Assembly: GCA_047967505.1 (NCBI GenBank)
Contig: CM106540.1
Length of the DNA stretch: 64,000 bases
From: Dipteris shenzhenensis
Lineage: Eukaryota > Polypodiophyta > Polypodiopsida > Gleicheniales
Direction: 5' to 3' (one strand)
Below, in pieces: positions 1 through 10,900 of this stretch; within the stretch, counting starts at the first letter, position 1; the number at the start of each line of letters is the position of its first letter. The notes under the pieces are model-generated. The model had not been told where the DNA came from. It saw nothing but the letters and a program-made list of their open reading frames with translations, and did not search any database. Position numbers and translations under genes: made by a program.

Positions 1-72
1 TAAGTTTACTCCTGCTTGTAATCTCACTTTTTAATTTAAGTTCCAATCTAATTTTCGATTTATATGGTTCAG

Positions 73-252
73 TCTCAGGGTCAAAGCTCAAGCGTCCCAT
101 CATCAGAGACGAGCGATCAACAGGGGCAAGGATCGGACGCAGGTGCCGATGACGAAGGAGAAGACGCAGGTGTCGGGGACGAGGGAGAAGATGTAGGTGC
201 CGAGGACCAGGGAACAGCCCAACAAGACGATTCGGATTCGGATTCGGATTAG
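73..252 (+). CDS. Acidic C-terminal exon, probably of the CACTA element's protein (partial)
   Basis: An open frame of 60 codons ends in TAG at 250-252. It is rich in Ser, Gln, Gly, Asp and Glu, with the near-repeats ADDEGEDAG, GDEGEDVG and AEDQG and a tail of alternating Asp-Ser. The preceding T-rich sequence ends in TTCAG at 68-72, a good splice acceptor, so 73 is a more likely exon start than the ATG at 64. No catalytic motif is present. Its place inside a CACTA element, about 550 bp from the terminus, and its disordered acidic character suggest the C-terminus of the element's transposase or accessory protein, but the composition alone does not prove it. Confidence 0.4.
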   Translation, partial: SQGQSSSVPSSETSDQQGQGSDAGADDEGEDAGVGDEGEDVGAEDQGTAQQDDSDSDSD

Positions 253-450
253 TAGTGGTAGTAGCATTTTTCATATCCGCTCGTTAGAGCCATTTTGTAT
301 CGCCCTTTCACAGGGTAATTTTGTTTCAAACACAGTTGTATATGTATATGCATTTCTTCCTCATCGTTCACAAGAACAATTTTGTATCACCCTGCAAGCA
401 AGGGAAATTTTGTTATAAAAAACTTTCTTTTGTAATTACAAAAAAAAAAA

Positions 451-509
451 AATGGTTAGTGGGGCTAAACAGGGCTTCCTTTTAGCCCTGTTTAGCCCCA
501 CTAACCATT
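451..509. repeat. Perfect 26-bp inverted repeat (hairpin)
   Basis: Arms 451-476 and 484-509 are exact reverse complements separated by 7 bases (tcctttt). The arms contain GGGGCTAAACAGGGCT and its complement. An A-run precedes the left arm and a T-run follows the right one, so the stem extends further with A-T pairs. It lies directly inside the subterminal array of the CACTA end. Confidence 0.92.
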
Positions 510-530
510 TTTTTTACCTTCTGTTAATCG

Positions 531-672
531 TCGCTATATAGCGACGTTTACCAGTGTCGCTATATAGCGACGATTAACAGAGTCGCTATATAGCGACGTT
601 TATATCGTCGCTATATAGCGACGTTTACATCGTCGCTATATAGCGACGATTAACAGCGTCGCTATATAGCGA
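531..672. repeat. Six copies of a palindromic 14-mer, CACTA subterminal array
   Basis: TCGCTATATAGCGA, a perfect palindrome, occurs at 531, 557, 583, 608, 633 and 659, a regular spacing of 25-26 bp. Spacers alternate between variants of CGTTTA and CGATTAACAG. Half-copies (TAGCGACG, TTTATAGCGACC) continue to about 728. Regularly spaced motifs in both orientations near a terminus are typical of CACTA subterminal regions. Because each motif is self-complementary it reads the same on both strands. Confidence 0.92.
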
Positions 673-762
673 CGGTTTATAGCGACGCTCCTTTTCCGAC
701 GATTTTAACGACTTTTATAGCGACCTTTGCGCCCGTGAAAAAAAAAAATTTTAATGTAAAAA

Positions 763-804
763 GCGTCGGTATTTCCGTCGGAAAATGACCTATGCCTTGT
801 AGTG
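763..804. mobile_element. CACTA terminal inverted repeat (right end)
   Basis: The minus strand from 804 begins CACTACAAGGCATAGG and then CCGACGGAAATACCGACG. The CACTA start and the internal CCGACGGAA/ATTTCCGTCGG dyad are hallmarks of plant En/Spm ends. The target duplication would be the three bases after 804, but the partner end is missing, so this cannot be confirmed. Confidence 0.75.
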
Positions 805-1203
805 AAAGACCTTTGATGCCATTAAGAGAGACATCAATTAAACCACAACAGCAACAAGTAGACTTGTTATAGGTGGGGTACATAGAGGAGGATATCAGTT
901 TTTCTAGATACAAGGTAGAAGAGGAGATAGATGCACCTCTCTCCATTATTCTAGCAGTGCCTAGGACAAACAATATACAAGTAAGAAGATGGAAAGTTTA
1001 TTTACTGAGGTGCTTGGAGCCTCTATGCCTGTTAAATTGGTCCCTTCTACTATAGAAGTTATTGAGATCCGTTTACCCATCCCAGAAGCAAGAAGGATAC
1101 TTCTTGAGTGAAATGGCATTAGTGGAACAAGGATAGGAAATTTCTTTTTATATAGTTAATCAAGCCTTGCTAACACTGATGAAGGTTAATAACCCAACAT
1201 ATT

Positions 1204-1715
1204 GCAAAGCAAAAAGATTTAGAAGGGGCATTAGTAGAGCTAGGACTACAGAAAGAACTTAAGACCAATACACCTAACGCATGAGAAGTTTAAAAAACAT
1301 TCTCCTTCAAGACTCATAAGGGTATAGTCGAAAAATCAGAAGCTCCTAGCTGAGAAAGAGAAGCTATTGGTCGAGGCTAAAGTAATTAGGAAAGAACCTC
1401 AGGCCAAGGTGCAAGAAGCACAAGCAATAATGTAGCAAATGGAGTTGCAGAAACAGGTGGTTGAGGATAAATCCTAGGAGGTGCAAAATAAATTGGAAAA
1501 GTGGACCTCCACTGTTTCAAATATATATCCAAGAAGAAGACTCCTATAGAGTGAAAATGCTGGAGGCTAGAGTGGAATAGCTATAGAAAGAGGTATATGA
1601 TGTGAGAACTGCATGCTCTTTAATATCAAAGGCATCTATATCTGACCATGAGCTTCTATGCAAATACAAATGTATTTGGATAAGTGTGATCAACTATTCT
1701 AGATACTACAACAGG
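1204..1715 (+). pseudogene. Decayed coiled-coil coding region
   Basis: The plus strand carries pieces of a Lys/Glu/Gln/Leu-rich frame with heptad-like spacing. One begins at 1204 (KDLEGALVELGLQKEL), another runs from 1334 (KLLAEKEKLLVEAKV, then QMELQKQVVEDKS), and a third from about 1550 (MLEARVE, then KEVYDVRTA). The second and third pieces are cut by TAG codons where the surrounding pattern suggests Gln, and the pieces sit in different frames. I do not recognise the parent protein; long coiled coils of this composition occur in many plant and transposon-captured proteins. Nothing indicates present function. Flanks 805-1203 show no convincing frame. Confidence 0.5.
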
Positions 1716-3119
1716 ACTACAACGAATGCAGCACTTCAACCATAAGTGCTATTTCATAAAGCTAAGAAAATTAATAAGTTAAATAGTTTATTGATTGAGA
1801 CAGATGTGAATATTCATGACAAGAATATGGATGATCTAGCTACTGTAGAAACCATGAACAAGAGGTGTCACACACTATATAGGAAGAAGAATTTGTACAG
1901 ATTGGTAAAGTTGAACAAGAGGTGAATGCCTTGATGGATACTGTGGTTAATAAGAAAGAGGAAGTTCTTATTGAAAAAAATAATATAATGGTAAAGAGAG
2001 AGATTGACATCTCCAAGTTTGTCTCAAATGTAAATATAGTAATGGATGATATGACATAATAAACAGAAGATAGTTTTCTATTGTAGATACTTTGGTTGCT
2101 AAAACTAATTTTGGAGATGCTTGTAGGCTCAATCATGGTGGATGTATTGTGATTCTACAACTACTAACTAGCATTAACTTTCATGTTACTATTGGTTTCA
2201 TTTGTGCTTCCTTTGCTACGTCCATTTTGATTGTTCCTATCAGCACTAGTTTTAGTTTAACTAGTGTTTTGGTCATTGGTGTTCCAATTAGTAGAGATTA
2301 TAGGGGTTTTTTAATTCAAAAATTGAAAATCTCCAAACAAAAGTGGTACTTGTATCATCTAGTCATAAAAAATCCATAAGCAAGGGGTTTCTCAAATACC
2401 CCTTGGAAGTTCATGTGTTATATGGGGTTTTTACTATAAGCAAGTAAATGACCCAAAGGAAAGTCTATCAAGCATGGTGATGGCAAGAGTTTATCAAGTT
2501 CATTGAGAATATTTGGCTAGAGGCCCACCATAGGGCTTTAAGGGGATGGTCATGGGAGGTTCTTTATGATTAGATGTTTCATTTTAAACATTCATGTTTG
2601 AAGAAGTTTGTGATAGTAACATATATGTGCTTTTGAATTGAATAGTTGTTTGTTATTTTGTTTTATTTTAGGACTTGGTAGATTTTCATGTGGTGAATTA
2701 TGGGAAATGATGATGTGTCCACTATTGTTTGTTTTAGAGATTCTTTGCTTGATCATGTGGTCATCTCTTATTGGTATAATTTTTCAATAGGACATACATA
2801 TCGGATTTGTTTCTAAACAAAAAAAGAAAAGATCACCTTGCATTATATTTTCTAAAACATTTTTTGCTATAAATTTTAATTAGAATTTCAACATTTTCAT
2901 TTGATTGTATCTCATTACAAGTAGGGAGATTAACAAAAGACTAGTGTACATTTGAGATCGTGGTAGCAAATAGCAACAATATTCGGTGGTATCAAACATT
3001 ACACAACAAGAAGTATTATGAATGGTAGAATAACAAGTACTCTACTAGCAACAAAATTCTTAAGTGGTATCATACAAGAAGTACTACTTGATGCTTAGCA
3101 TCAGCCTTGAGAAACTCTT
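1716..3119. other. Unassigned AT-rich DNA
   Basis: No family could be recognised here. A plus-strand frame of 95 codons at 2092-2379 is hydrophobic and Ser/Ile/Val-rich but lacks any recognisable motif. It overlaps nothing conserved elsewhere in the window and is probably chance. Short Lys/Glu-rich stretches around 1,890-2,030 may be a continuation of the decayed coiled-coil region. Confidence 0.4.
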
Positions 3120-3413
3120 ATAATCTCTCTCTCCCTCTCTCCTCTCTCTCTTTCTTTCCCTCCCTACTCTTCTCTCTCATTTAAGGAGCCCCTCTTCTCT
3201 CTTTGAATCTCTCTCTCTCTCTCTCTCCCTCTCTCCTCTCTCTCTTTCTCTCCCTCCCTACTCTTCTCTCTCATTTCTCATTCTCTCTCTCATTTTTGAT
3301 TCTCTCTCCCTTTGGCGGCCACGGCCACCAAGAGCCCCTCTTCTCTCTCTTAATTTCCCTCTTTCCCTCTCTCCTCTCTCTTTCTCTCCCTCCCTATTCT
3401 CTCTCATTTCTCA

Positions 3414-3458
<45 letters not shown>

Positions 3459-3782
3459 CTCATTCTCTATCTCTCTCTCTCTCTCTCCCCTCCTCAGGAG
3501 CTCCCTCCCTACTCTCTACTCTCTACTCTCTAGCTCCCTCCCTACTCTCTACTCTCTCTTCTGGCGGCAAGGCTTTTCATTCTCTCTCTTTCTCTCCCTC
3601 CTTTCTCTTCTATCTCTTAATCTCTCTCTCTCCCTACTCTCTTTCACTCTCTCTTCCTCCCCTCATCTCTCTCTTAATCGCTCTCTCTTCCTCCTTCTCT
3701 TTCTTTCTCTCTCTTTCTCTCTCTCTCTCTCCTCCCTCTCTCCTGATCTCCCTACCTCTCTCTCCTTCTCTATCTCCCCTCT

Positions 3783-3834
<52 letters not shown>

Positions 3835-4068
3835 AAATTTACAAACTCAAATTTCAATAAGAAACTAATTGAAATAGAACTCAAAAACTCAAATAAGAAA
3901 CTAATTTAAAAAGAATTGTAATGCCTACTAAAAAAACCCCCTCCTCTAGCTGCCACGGCCACCAAGAGTTTTCATTCTCTCTCTTTTACTCTTTGAGTTT
4001 TCATTCTCTCTCTCTCTCCCTCCGCCCCTCTTCTCTCTCTTAATTTCTCTCCCTCTCTTCCTTCTCTT

Positions 4069-4125
<57 letters not shown>

Positions 4126-4520
4126 CTTTCTCTCCCTCCTTTCTTTTCTCTCTTAATCTCCTGCTCTCTCTCTCACACTCTCTCTCTGTCTCCTCTCTCT
4201 CTCTAGCTCTCTCTTTCTCTCTATCTCTCTTTTCAAATTTAGAACACAAATTTCAATAAGAAATTAATTGAAATAGAACTCAAAAACTTTAACAAGAAAC
4301 TAATTGAAAAAGAATTATAAGTAAAGAAAAAGAATTACAAGACGAATTGTAGAATTGCGAGTAAAGAAAAAGAATTGCAAGTACCTGGAAAAAGTGAAAA
4401 AAGTAAGGCTACGCTTATCCTTTCTCTTCGGCTCTTGGTTGCTTCAATGAAATGAGGAGAGAATGAGAATGAATGAATGGAAAGAAGAGTATATATAAGA
4501 AAAACTAGCCCACTCCTCCC
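3120..4520. repeat. CT-microsatellite block 1 with TATA-like right end
   Basis: The plus strand is long (CT)n and CTCTCCCTC pyrimidine tracts, broken twice by a GC-rich motif (GGCGGCCACGGCCACCAAGAG near 3,313 and TGCCACGGCCACCAAGAG near 3,950). Short AT-rich sequences containing AAATTTCAATAAGAAA and ACTAATTGAAATAG follow at about 3,840 and 4,240. The right part (about 4,440-4,508) holds CTTCAATGAAATGAGG, ATGAATG and TATATATAAGAAAAACTAG. The same ending closes block 2 near 7,110, so the two are related. Long Ser-Leu or Arg-Glu frames across it are products of the dinucleotide repeat. Confidence 0.85.
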
Positions 4521-4584
4521 ACTCACGAATAAATTTGAATCTTTAAAAAAGAGAGGGAAATTTGAATTCATTCTTCTAGATAAA

Positions 4585-4698
4585 TTTGAATTCAAATTTG
4601 TGTTCAACATTCTTCTTGATACTTTCTTCTCATACATCCCTTTTGAATTCAAATTTGTGTTCAACATTCTTCTTGATACTTTCTTGTCGTACGTCCCT
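4585..4698. repeat. 57-bp tandem duplication
   Basis: TTTGAATTCAAATTTGTG followed by TTCAACATTCTTCTTGATAC occurs at 4585 and again at 4642, with nearly identical sequence through CTTTCTTCTCATACATCCC and CTTTCTTGTCGTACGTCCC. Confidence 0.85.
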
Positions 4699-5084
4699 CT
4701 TCATTCTTCTCGTAAGTCAAATCTTAGTTATCGCTCTTGCTCGTGGTCGTTCTACTCTTAGTTGTAAGAATTCGACCTCTCTCCCTCTACTCCTCTCCGC
4801 TTCTCTATGTAGTGGGCTCTCTCTCTCTCTAATGGAGCTCCCTCTCTAGTCGCATATCTCTCTCTCTTGTCGCATACCTTCCCAACCTTCCTCTAGTCAT
4901 GTACCTTCCTCTCTCCCTCAAGTCTTCTCATCTCTCCTCTCTCTCTAGTCGCTTACCTTCCCCTCTCCCTAAAGTCTTCTCATCTCTCTTCTCTCTCTAC
5001 TAGTGTTTCCCTCTCCATCACGTCTTCTCACCCCTCTCCCTCCCTCCCTCCTCTCCCTCCCTTACTCCTCTCACTCTCCTCTCA

Positions 5085-5267
5085 TCCCTGGGGGCCGCGG
5101 CCCCCAAGGGTCCTCTCTCTGTCTCTTCCTTCTCTCTCTCCTCCCCTCTCCCCCCCCCTCTCTCTCTCTCTCTCTCTCCCTCTCTCTCTCTCCCCTCACT
5201 CCTCTCTCTCTCTCCCCTCCCTTTTCCTCACTCCTCTCACCCTGGGGCCGCGGCCACCAAGACCTGA

Positions 5268-5308
<41 letters not shown>

Positions 5309-5450
5309 CCTCCCCTCCCTCTCCTCACTCCTCTCACCCTCCTCTCTCTCTCTCTCTCTCTCTCGCTCTGTCTCTCCCTCCCCTCCCTCCTCTCTCTCTC
5401 TCCCTCCCCTCCCTCCCCTCCCTCTCACCTTGGGGGCCGCGGCCGCCAAG

Positions 5451-5518
<68 letters not shown>

Positions 5519-5565
5519 CCCTCCCTCCCCTCCCTCTCACTCGGGGGCCGCCGCCACTAGGACGC

Positions 5566-5626
<61 letters not shown>

Positions 5627-5647
5627 TGGGGGCCGCGGCCGCCAGGA

Positions 5648-5702
<55 letters not shown>

Positions 5703-5811
5703 GCTCTCTCTCTCCCTCCCCTCCCTCCTCTCTCTCTCTCCCTCCCCTCCCTCCCCTCCCTCTCTCCCCTCCCTCCCCTCCCTCTCACCCTGGGGGCTGT
5801 GGCTGCCAGGA

Positions 5812-5864
<53 letters not shown>

Positions 5865-5910
5865 CCCTCCCTCCCCTCCCTCTCACCCTGGGGGCCGTGG
5901 CTGCCAAGAC

Positions 5911-5950
<40 letters not shown>

Positions 5951-6026
5951 CTCCCGCCTCTCTCTCTCTCCCTCCCCTCCCTCCCCTCCCTCTCACCTTG
6001 GGGGCCGCGGCTACCAAGACCCCCCA

Positions 6027-6074
<48 letters not shown>

Positions 6075-6100
6075 CTCCCTGAGAGCCGCAGCTGCTAGGA
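5085..6100. repeat. Minisatellite: GC palindrome separated by (CT)n
   Basis: Nine copies of a motif close to GGGGGCCGCGGCCRCCAAG occur near 5,090, 5,245, 5,432, 5,544, 5,628, 5,793, 5,890, 6,000 and 6,080. Most are followed by ACC and a C-run, then 30-70 bp of (CT)n, then CCCTCCCCTCCCTC and CTCACCCTG leading into the next copy. Unit length is about 80-190 bp, varying mainly in the CT tract. The core GGCCGCGGCC is a perfect palindrome in the best copies, and several later copies have C-to-T or G-to-A changes. Confidence 0.88.
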
Positions 6101-6103
6101 ACC

Positions 6104-6150
<47 letters not shown>

Positions 6151-6159
6151 CTCCCTCCC

Positions 6160-6735
6160 CTCACTCCTCCCGCCGCCTCCCCCTACCCCCGCTCCCCCTC
6201 CCGCTTCCCCCTCCCGCCTCCCCTACCCCGCCGCTCCCTACCCTGCCTCCCCTTTCCTGCCTCCCTACCCCCGCTCCCCCCTCTCGCCTCCCCCTATCCC
6301 GCCACCCCCTACCCCTGCTCCCCCCTCCTGCCTCCCCCTACCCCCGCTCCCTACCCCGCTGCCCCCTACCCCACCTCCCCCCTCCCGCCTCCCCCTACCC
6401 CCGCTCCCTACCCCACTGCCCCCTACCCCGCTGCCTCCCCCCCTCCCTACCCCCGCTCCCCCCTCCCACCTCCCCCCTCTTGCCTCCCTACCCCCGCTCC
6501 CTACCCCGCCGCCCCCTACCCCATCTCCCCCCCTCCCGCCTCCCTACCCCCGCTCCCCCCTCCCACCTCCCCCTACCCCGCCGCCCCCTACCCCCGCTCC
6601 CCCCTCCCGCTGCCTCCCCCTACCCCTGCTCCCTCCCCTCTTCCGTCTCCCTACCTCTGCCTCTTCCGCCGCTCCTCCCTCCCTCTTCTGTCGCTCCCTC
6701 CCCTCTTCTGCCACTCCCTCCCTCCCTCCCTCTTC
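6160..6735. repeat. C-rich minisatellite (CCCTACCCCCGCTCC family)
   Basis: The plus strand is an irregular array of CCCCTACCCCCGCTCC, CCCTACCCCGCCGC and CCTCCCGCCTCC units of roughly 15-30 bp. The minus strand therefore carries many close GGGG runs. Proline/serine-rich frames through it are composition effects. The last part (about 6,640-6,780) shifts to TCTTCCGTCGCTCCCTCCC repeats. Confidence 0.85.
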
Positions 6736-7110
6736 CGTCGCTCCCTCCCCTCTTTCGTCGCTCCTCCCTCCCTCCTTTCCTCCCTCTCTCTCCCCCCTCC
6801 ACTTCCCTCTTCCTCTTGGAGGCCACACCCCCAAAGGCTCCTCTCCTTCTCTCTAAACTTTCTCTCTCTCTAGTTCCTCTCTCTCTCTTTCTTTCTTTCT
6901 CTCTCTTCAAATTTTTAAAAAAAATCTACAAAACTTAGATAAAGAATTAATTTAAAAAATTTACAAGTACCTTGAAAAAGTTTGTAAGTTTGCTCTTTCT
7001 TGCTTTCTTGCTCTTCCTTCCTTGCTTTCTTGCTCGTCCTTGCTTTCTACCTTCAATGAATGAAATGAGGGGAGAATGAATGAAGAAGGAAGACTATATG
7101 TAAGAAAAAC

Positions 7111-7680
7111 TAGGTTTTCCTCCTCCTCTCCTATTGGCTTTCCATTCCTCCCCTCTCTCCTATTGGCTTTCCATTCCTCCCCTCTCCCATTGGCTCCCAT
7201 TACTCCCCCTCTCCCATTGGATCCCCATCCCTCATCCCAATCTTCCATTGGCCCTCCCCCCATCCATTTCTTCTTCCTCCCCCATTGCCACCACTCCCAT
7301 CCCACATTTCCACCACGTCCCATACTCCTCCCATTTCCCAAAATCCCATATTTCGCCATCTCACCCTCCTCTTTTTCATCCCCTATTAACTCCCCTCACT
7401 CATTTCACTCCCTTATTATCCTACTCCCCTATTACCTCCCCCTCTCCCATTCCATTCCTCCCTCCCCACTCTCACTTCCACTTGCCATTTGCAAACTATT
7501 AATATATTATTATACTATTTTTTATACTTATTATCATACACCCCTATTACCTCCCCTCTCCCAATCCACTCCTCCCTCCTCACTCCCACTTCCACTTCCC
7601 ATTACTCACTTGCTATACACATTTGCAAATTATTAATATATTATTATAAGATTTTTTATACTATTTGCAAACTTATATGT
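7111..7680. repeat. Pyrimidine-rich tandem repeats with CCAAT motifs
   Basis: CCTATTGGCTTTCCATTCC-type units repeat at about 7,130-7,260, placing CCAAT on the minus strand several times. Further right a segment of about 137 bp is duplicated: CATTTGCAAACTATTAATAT at about 7,484 and CATTTGCAAATTATTAATAT at about 7,620, each followed by a T-rich ATTATTATA tract and preceded by CCCACTTCCACTTGCC or a similar sequence. No gene is supported. Confidence 0.7.
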
Positions 7681-7914
7681 GGGCAAAATCACAGGTGTCA
7701 AAGCGATCCTATCGTGGTCATACAACAACTGTGCTTTTATTCAAGGGTGTATTTATCCTCATCAACAAGCTTATTTCAGCTTTTATTTTGACACAATACT
7801 CAAGGTATGAAGTGCATGATTTGTGCACTAGGTGCTTACTTTGTTCTATCAAAATTGTTTGCCACACACACACACATATACACATACCGAGAATTTGCTA
7901 ATATTATCGCATCT

Positions 7915-10900
7915 ACATTTCTCTGATGGGCACAAAACTTTGTACACGCCTCAACCTAGGTCGTATTGACTTGCATACAAAGTGGTGCACCCATCCCATA
8001 AGTACTTGTTCGGATAACACACCTGCAAACGTATTTTATGACGATTGTGCATAATACTAGGAACAAAATGGTGTATAATGTGCGATCGACTATGCAAAGC
8101 ATATCAAATGGACATAAGACTTTACACGTTCCTCAACCTAGGTAGTATTGACTTGTGTGCAAAGTGGCATCCCCATCCGATAAGTATCTATTTGAAAAAT
8201 ACGCCTAGGATCGTGTTTTTTGACGGTTCTACATGACACCAAGGCAAAAATGGTATTTAATACTCAATCTACCATGCAAAGCATATCCGATGGGCACAAT
8301 ACTTTGCATGTGCCTCAACAGCAGTGATATGGTGTTCCATGCAAAGTGGAATGCCCATTCAATAAGTACTTGGTATGATAACACACCTAAGAGCATGTTC
8401 TTTGATGGATGTGCATAACACTAGGGGGAAAACGGTGTATAATGTGTGATCCCCCATGCAAAGCATAACCGATAGACACAATATTGTGCACGTACATCAA
8501 CCTAGTTGAAATTGACTTTCTTGCAAAGTGGCTCCCCCATCCGACAAGAACTTTTTTGAATATCACACCTAGGACAAGTACTTTTTTGAATATCACACCT
8601 AGGACCATGTTTTTTATTGGTTGTCCATGACACTAAGGCAAAAACGTTGTTTTATGCTTGATCAAAAATGCAACGCATATCCGATCGTCACAATACTTTG
8701 CACACATCTCAACCTAGGTAATATTGACTTACATGCAAAGTAGCATGCCCATCCCATAAGTACTTAGTCGAATAACACATCTAGGACCGCGTTTTTTGAC
8801 AGTTGTGCATGACACTAAGGCCAAAACGGTATTTAATGCTTGATCGACAATGCAAAGCATATCCTATGAACACAATAATTTGCATGAGCCTCAACAATTG
8901 TGGTATTGCATTGCATGCAAAGTGGTACACCCATCTGATAAGCAGTTGGTCGGATAACACACCTAAAAGCGTGTTTTTTTATGGTTGTGCATGACATTGA
9001 GTCACAAACGAAGTTTAATACGTATATACCATGCAATGTACATCCGATAGGCACAATACTTTGCACCCACCTCAACCTAGGTGTTATTGAGTTGCATGAA
9101 AAGTGGCATGTCAGTTAGATAAGTACTTGATCCGATAACACACCTAGGACTGTGTTTTTTTACAAATGTGCTTCACACTAAGGCAAAAACGGTATTTAAT
9201 GCTCAATCAACCATGCAATGCATATCCGATCGGCACAATACTTTACTTGCACCTCAACCTAGGTGGTATTGACTTGTTTGAAAAAAGTCACACCCATCAG
9301 ATAAGTACTTGGTTGGATAACACACCTAAGGGCGTGTTTTTTTACAGACGTCCATATCACTAGGGAAAACAGTGTATAATGCATGATCGACCATGCAAAG
9401 CATATCCAATGGTCACAATACTTTTCATGCACCTCAACCTAGTTTAACTTGACTTGGGTGCAAAGTGGAGCCCCCATCCGATAAGTACTTATTTGAATAA
9501 CACACCTAGGACCATGTTTTTTTATGGTTGTGCATTACACTAAGGCAAAAACGGTGTATGCTTGATCGACAATGCAAAGCATATCTGATGGGCATAATAC
9601 TTTTCACACACCTTAAACTAGGTGAAATTGACTTGCATGCAAAGTGGAGCACCCATCCCATAAGTATTTGATCGATTACCATACTTAGTAGCGTGTTTTT
9701 TTACGGATGTGCATGACACGAGCAAAAATGGCATTTAATGCTCGATCGACCATGCAAAGGATATCCGATTGGCACAATACTTTTCCTACGCCTCAACCTA
9801 GGTGGCATTGAAATGTTCTCAAAGAGGCACATCCACCCGATAAGTACTTGGTCAGATAACATACATAAGGGCATGTTTTTTTGCGGATGTGCATATCACT
9901 ACAAGAAAAAAAGTGGATAATGCGTGATCGACCATGCAAAGCATATCCAATGGTCACAATACTTTGCAGAAACCTCAACCTAGTTGAAATAGACTAGGAC
10001 CGTGTTTTTTTATGGTTGTGCATGACACTAAGGCAAAAACGGTGTTTTATGCTTGATCGACAATGCAAAGCATATCCGATGGGCATAAAACTTTGCACAC
10101 ACCTTAAACTAGGTGGAACTGACTTACATGCAAAGTGGCATTCCCATCGCATAAGTACTTGATCGGATAACACACCTAGCAATGTGTTTTTTTATGGATG
10201 TGCATGACACTAAGGCAAAAATGGTATTTAATGCTCGATCGACCATGCAAAGCATATCCGATGGGCACAACACTTTTCCTACGCCTTAACCTAGGTGGTA
10301 TTGAAATGCTCTCAAAGAGGCACACCCATCCGATAAGTACTTGGTCAAATAACATACCTAAGGGCGTGTTTTTTTGCGGATGTGCATATCACTACAGAAA
10401 AAACGTTGTATAATGCATGATCGACCATGCAAAGCATATGCGATGGTCACAATACTTTGCATGCACCTCAACCTAGTTGAAACCAACTTGCGTGCAAAGT
10501 GGAGCCCCCATCCGATAAGTACTTGTTTGAATAACACACCTAGGACCATGTTTTTTTATGGTTGTGCATGACACTAAGGTAAAAACGGGGTTTTATGCTT
10601 GATCGACAATGCAAAGCATATCCGATGGGCACAATACTTTGCACACACCTTCAACTAGGTGGAATTCACTTACATGCAAAGTGGCGCACCCATCCCATAA
10701 GTACTTGATCGGATAACATACCTAGCAGCGTGTTTTTTTACAGATGTGCATGACACTAGAGAAAAAATAGTATTTAATGCTCGATCGACCATGCAAAGGA
10801 TATCCGATGGGCACAAAACTTTTCCTATGCCTCAACCTAGGTGGTATTGAAATGTTCTCAAAGAGGTACACCCATCCGATAAGTACTTGGTCAAATAACA

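Larger units (their letters stand above)
1..804 (+). mobile_element. 3' terminal part of a CACTA (En/Spm) DNA transposon
   Basis: The segment ends at 804 in CCTTGTAGTG, which read from the minus strand is CACTACAAGG, the diagnostic CACTA terminus. It is followed inward by CCGACGGAAATACCGACG, the kind of GC-rich inverted sequence common in plant CACTA ends. Inside it lie a dense array of palindromic subterminal motifs (531-672), a perfect hairpin (451-509) and an acidic C-terminal-like exon (73-252). The matching 5' end is not in the window, so the element starts to the left. Subterminal repeats in this superfamily bind the element's regulatory protein (established for En/Spm TNPA). Binding here is inference. 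Confidence 0.75.
4760..7110. repeat. CT-microsatellite block 2
   Basis: Pyrimidine-rich on the plus strand. After a CT-rich lead-in (4,760-5,080) it contains a palindrome-punctuated minisatellite (5,085-6,100), then a C-rich minisatellite (6,160-6,735), a short CT tail, and an AT-rich end with AATGAAATGAGGGGAGAATG and CTATATGTAAGAAAAACTAG at about 7,060-7,112, matching the end of block 1. The shared terminal module suggests two members of one repeat family, possibly non-autonomous and LTR-like with a TATA box, but no terminal repeat pair or target duplication was found. Confidence 0.75.

Noticed and set aside
677-973. 98-codon minus-strand frame across the CACTA end
   Set aside because: It crosses the transposon boundary and translates the terminal repeat; no protein similarity is recognisable.
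3203-6873. Very long Ser-Leu, Arg-Glu and Pro-rich open frames on both strands
   Set aside because: They are translations of (CT)n/(GA)n and C-rich repeats; all frames are open because the repeats lack stop codons.
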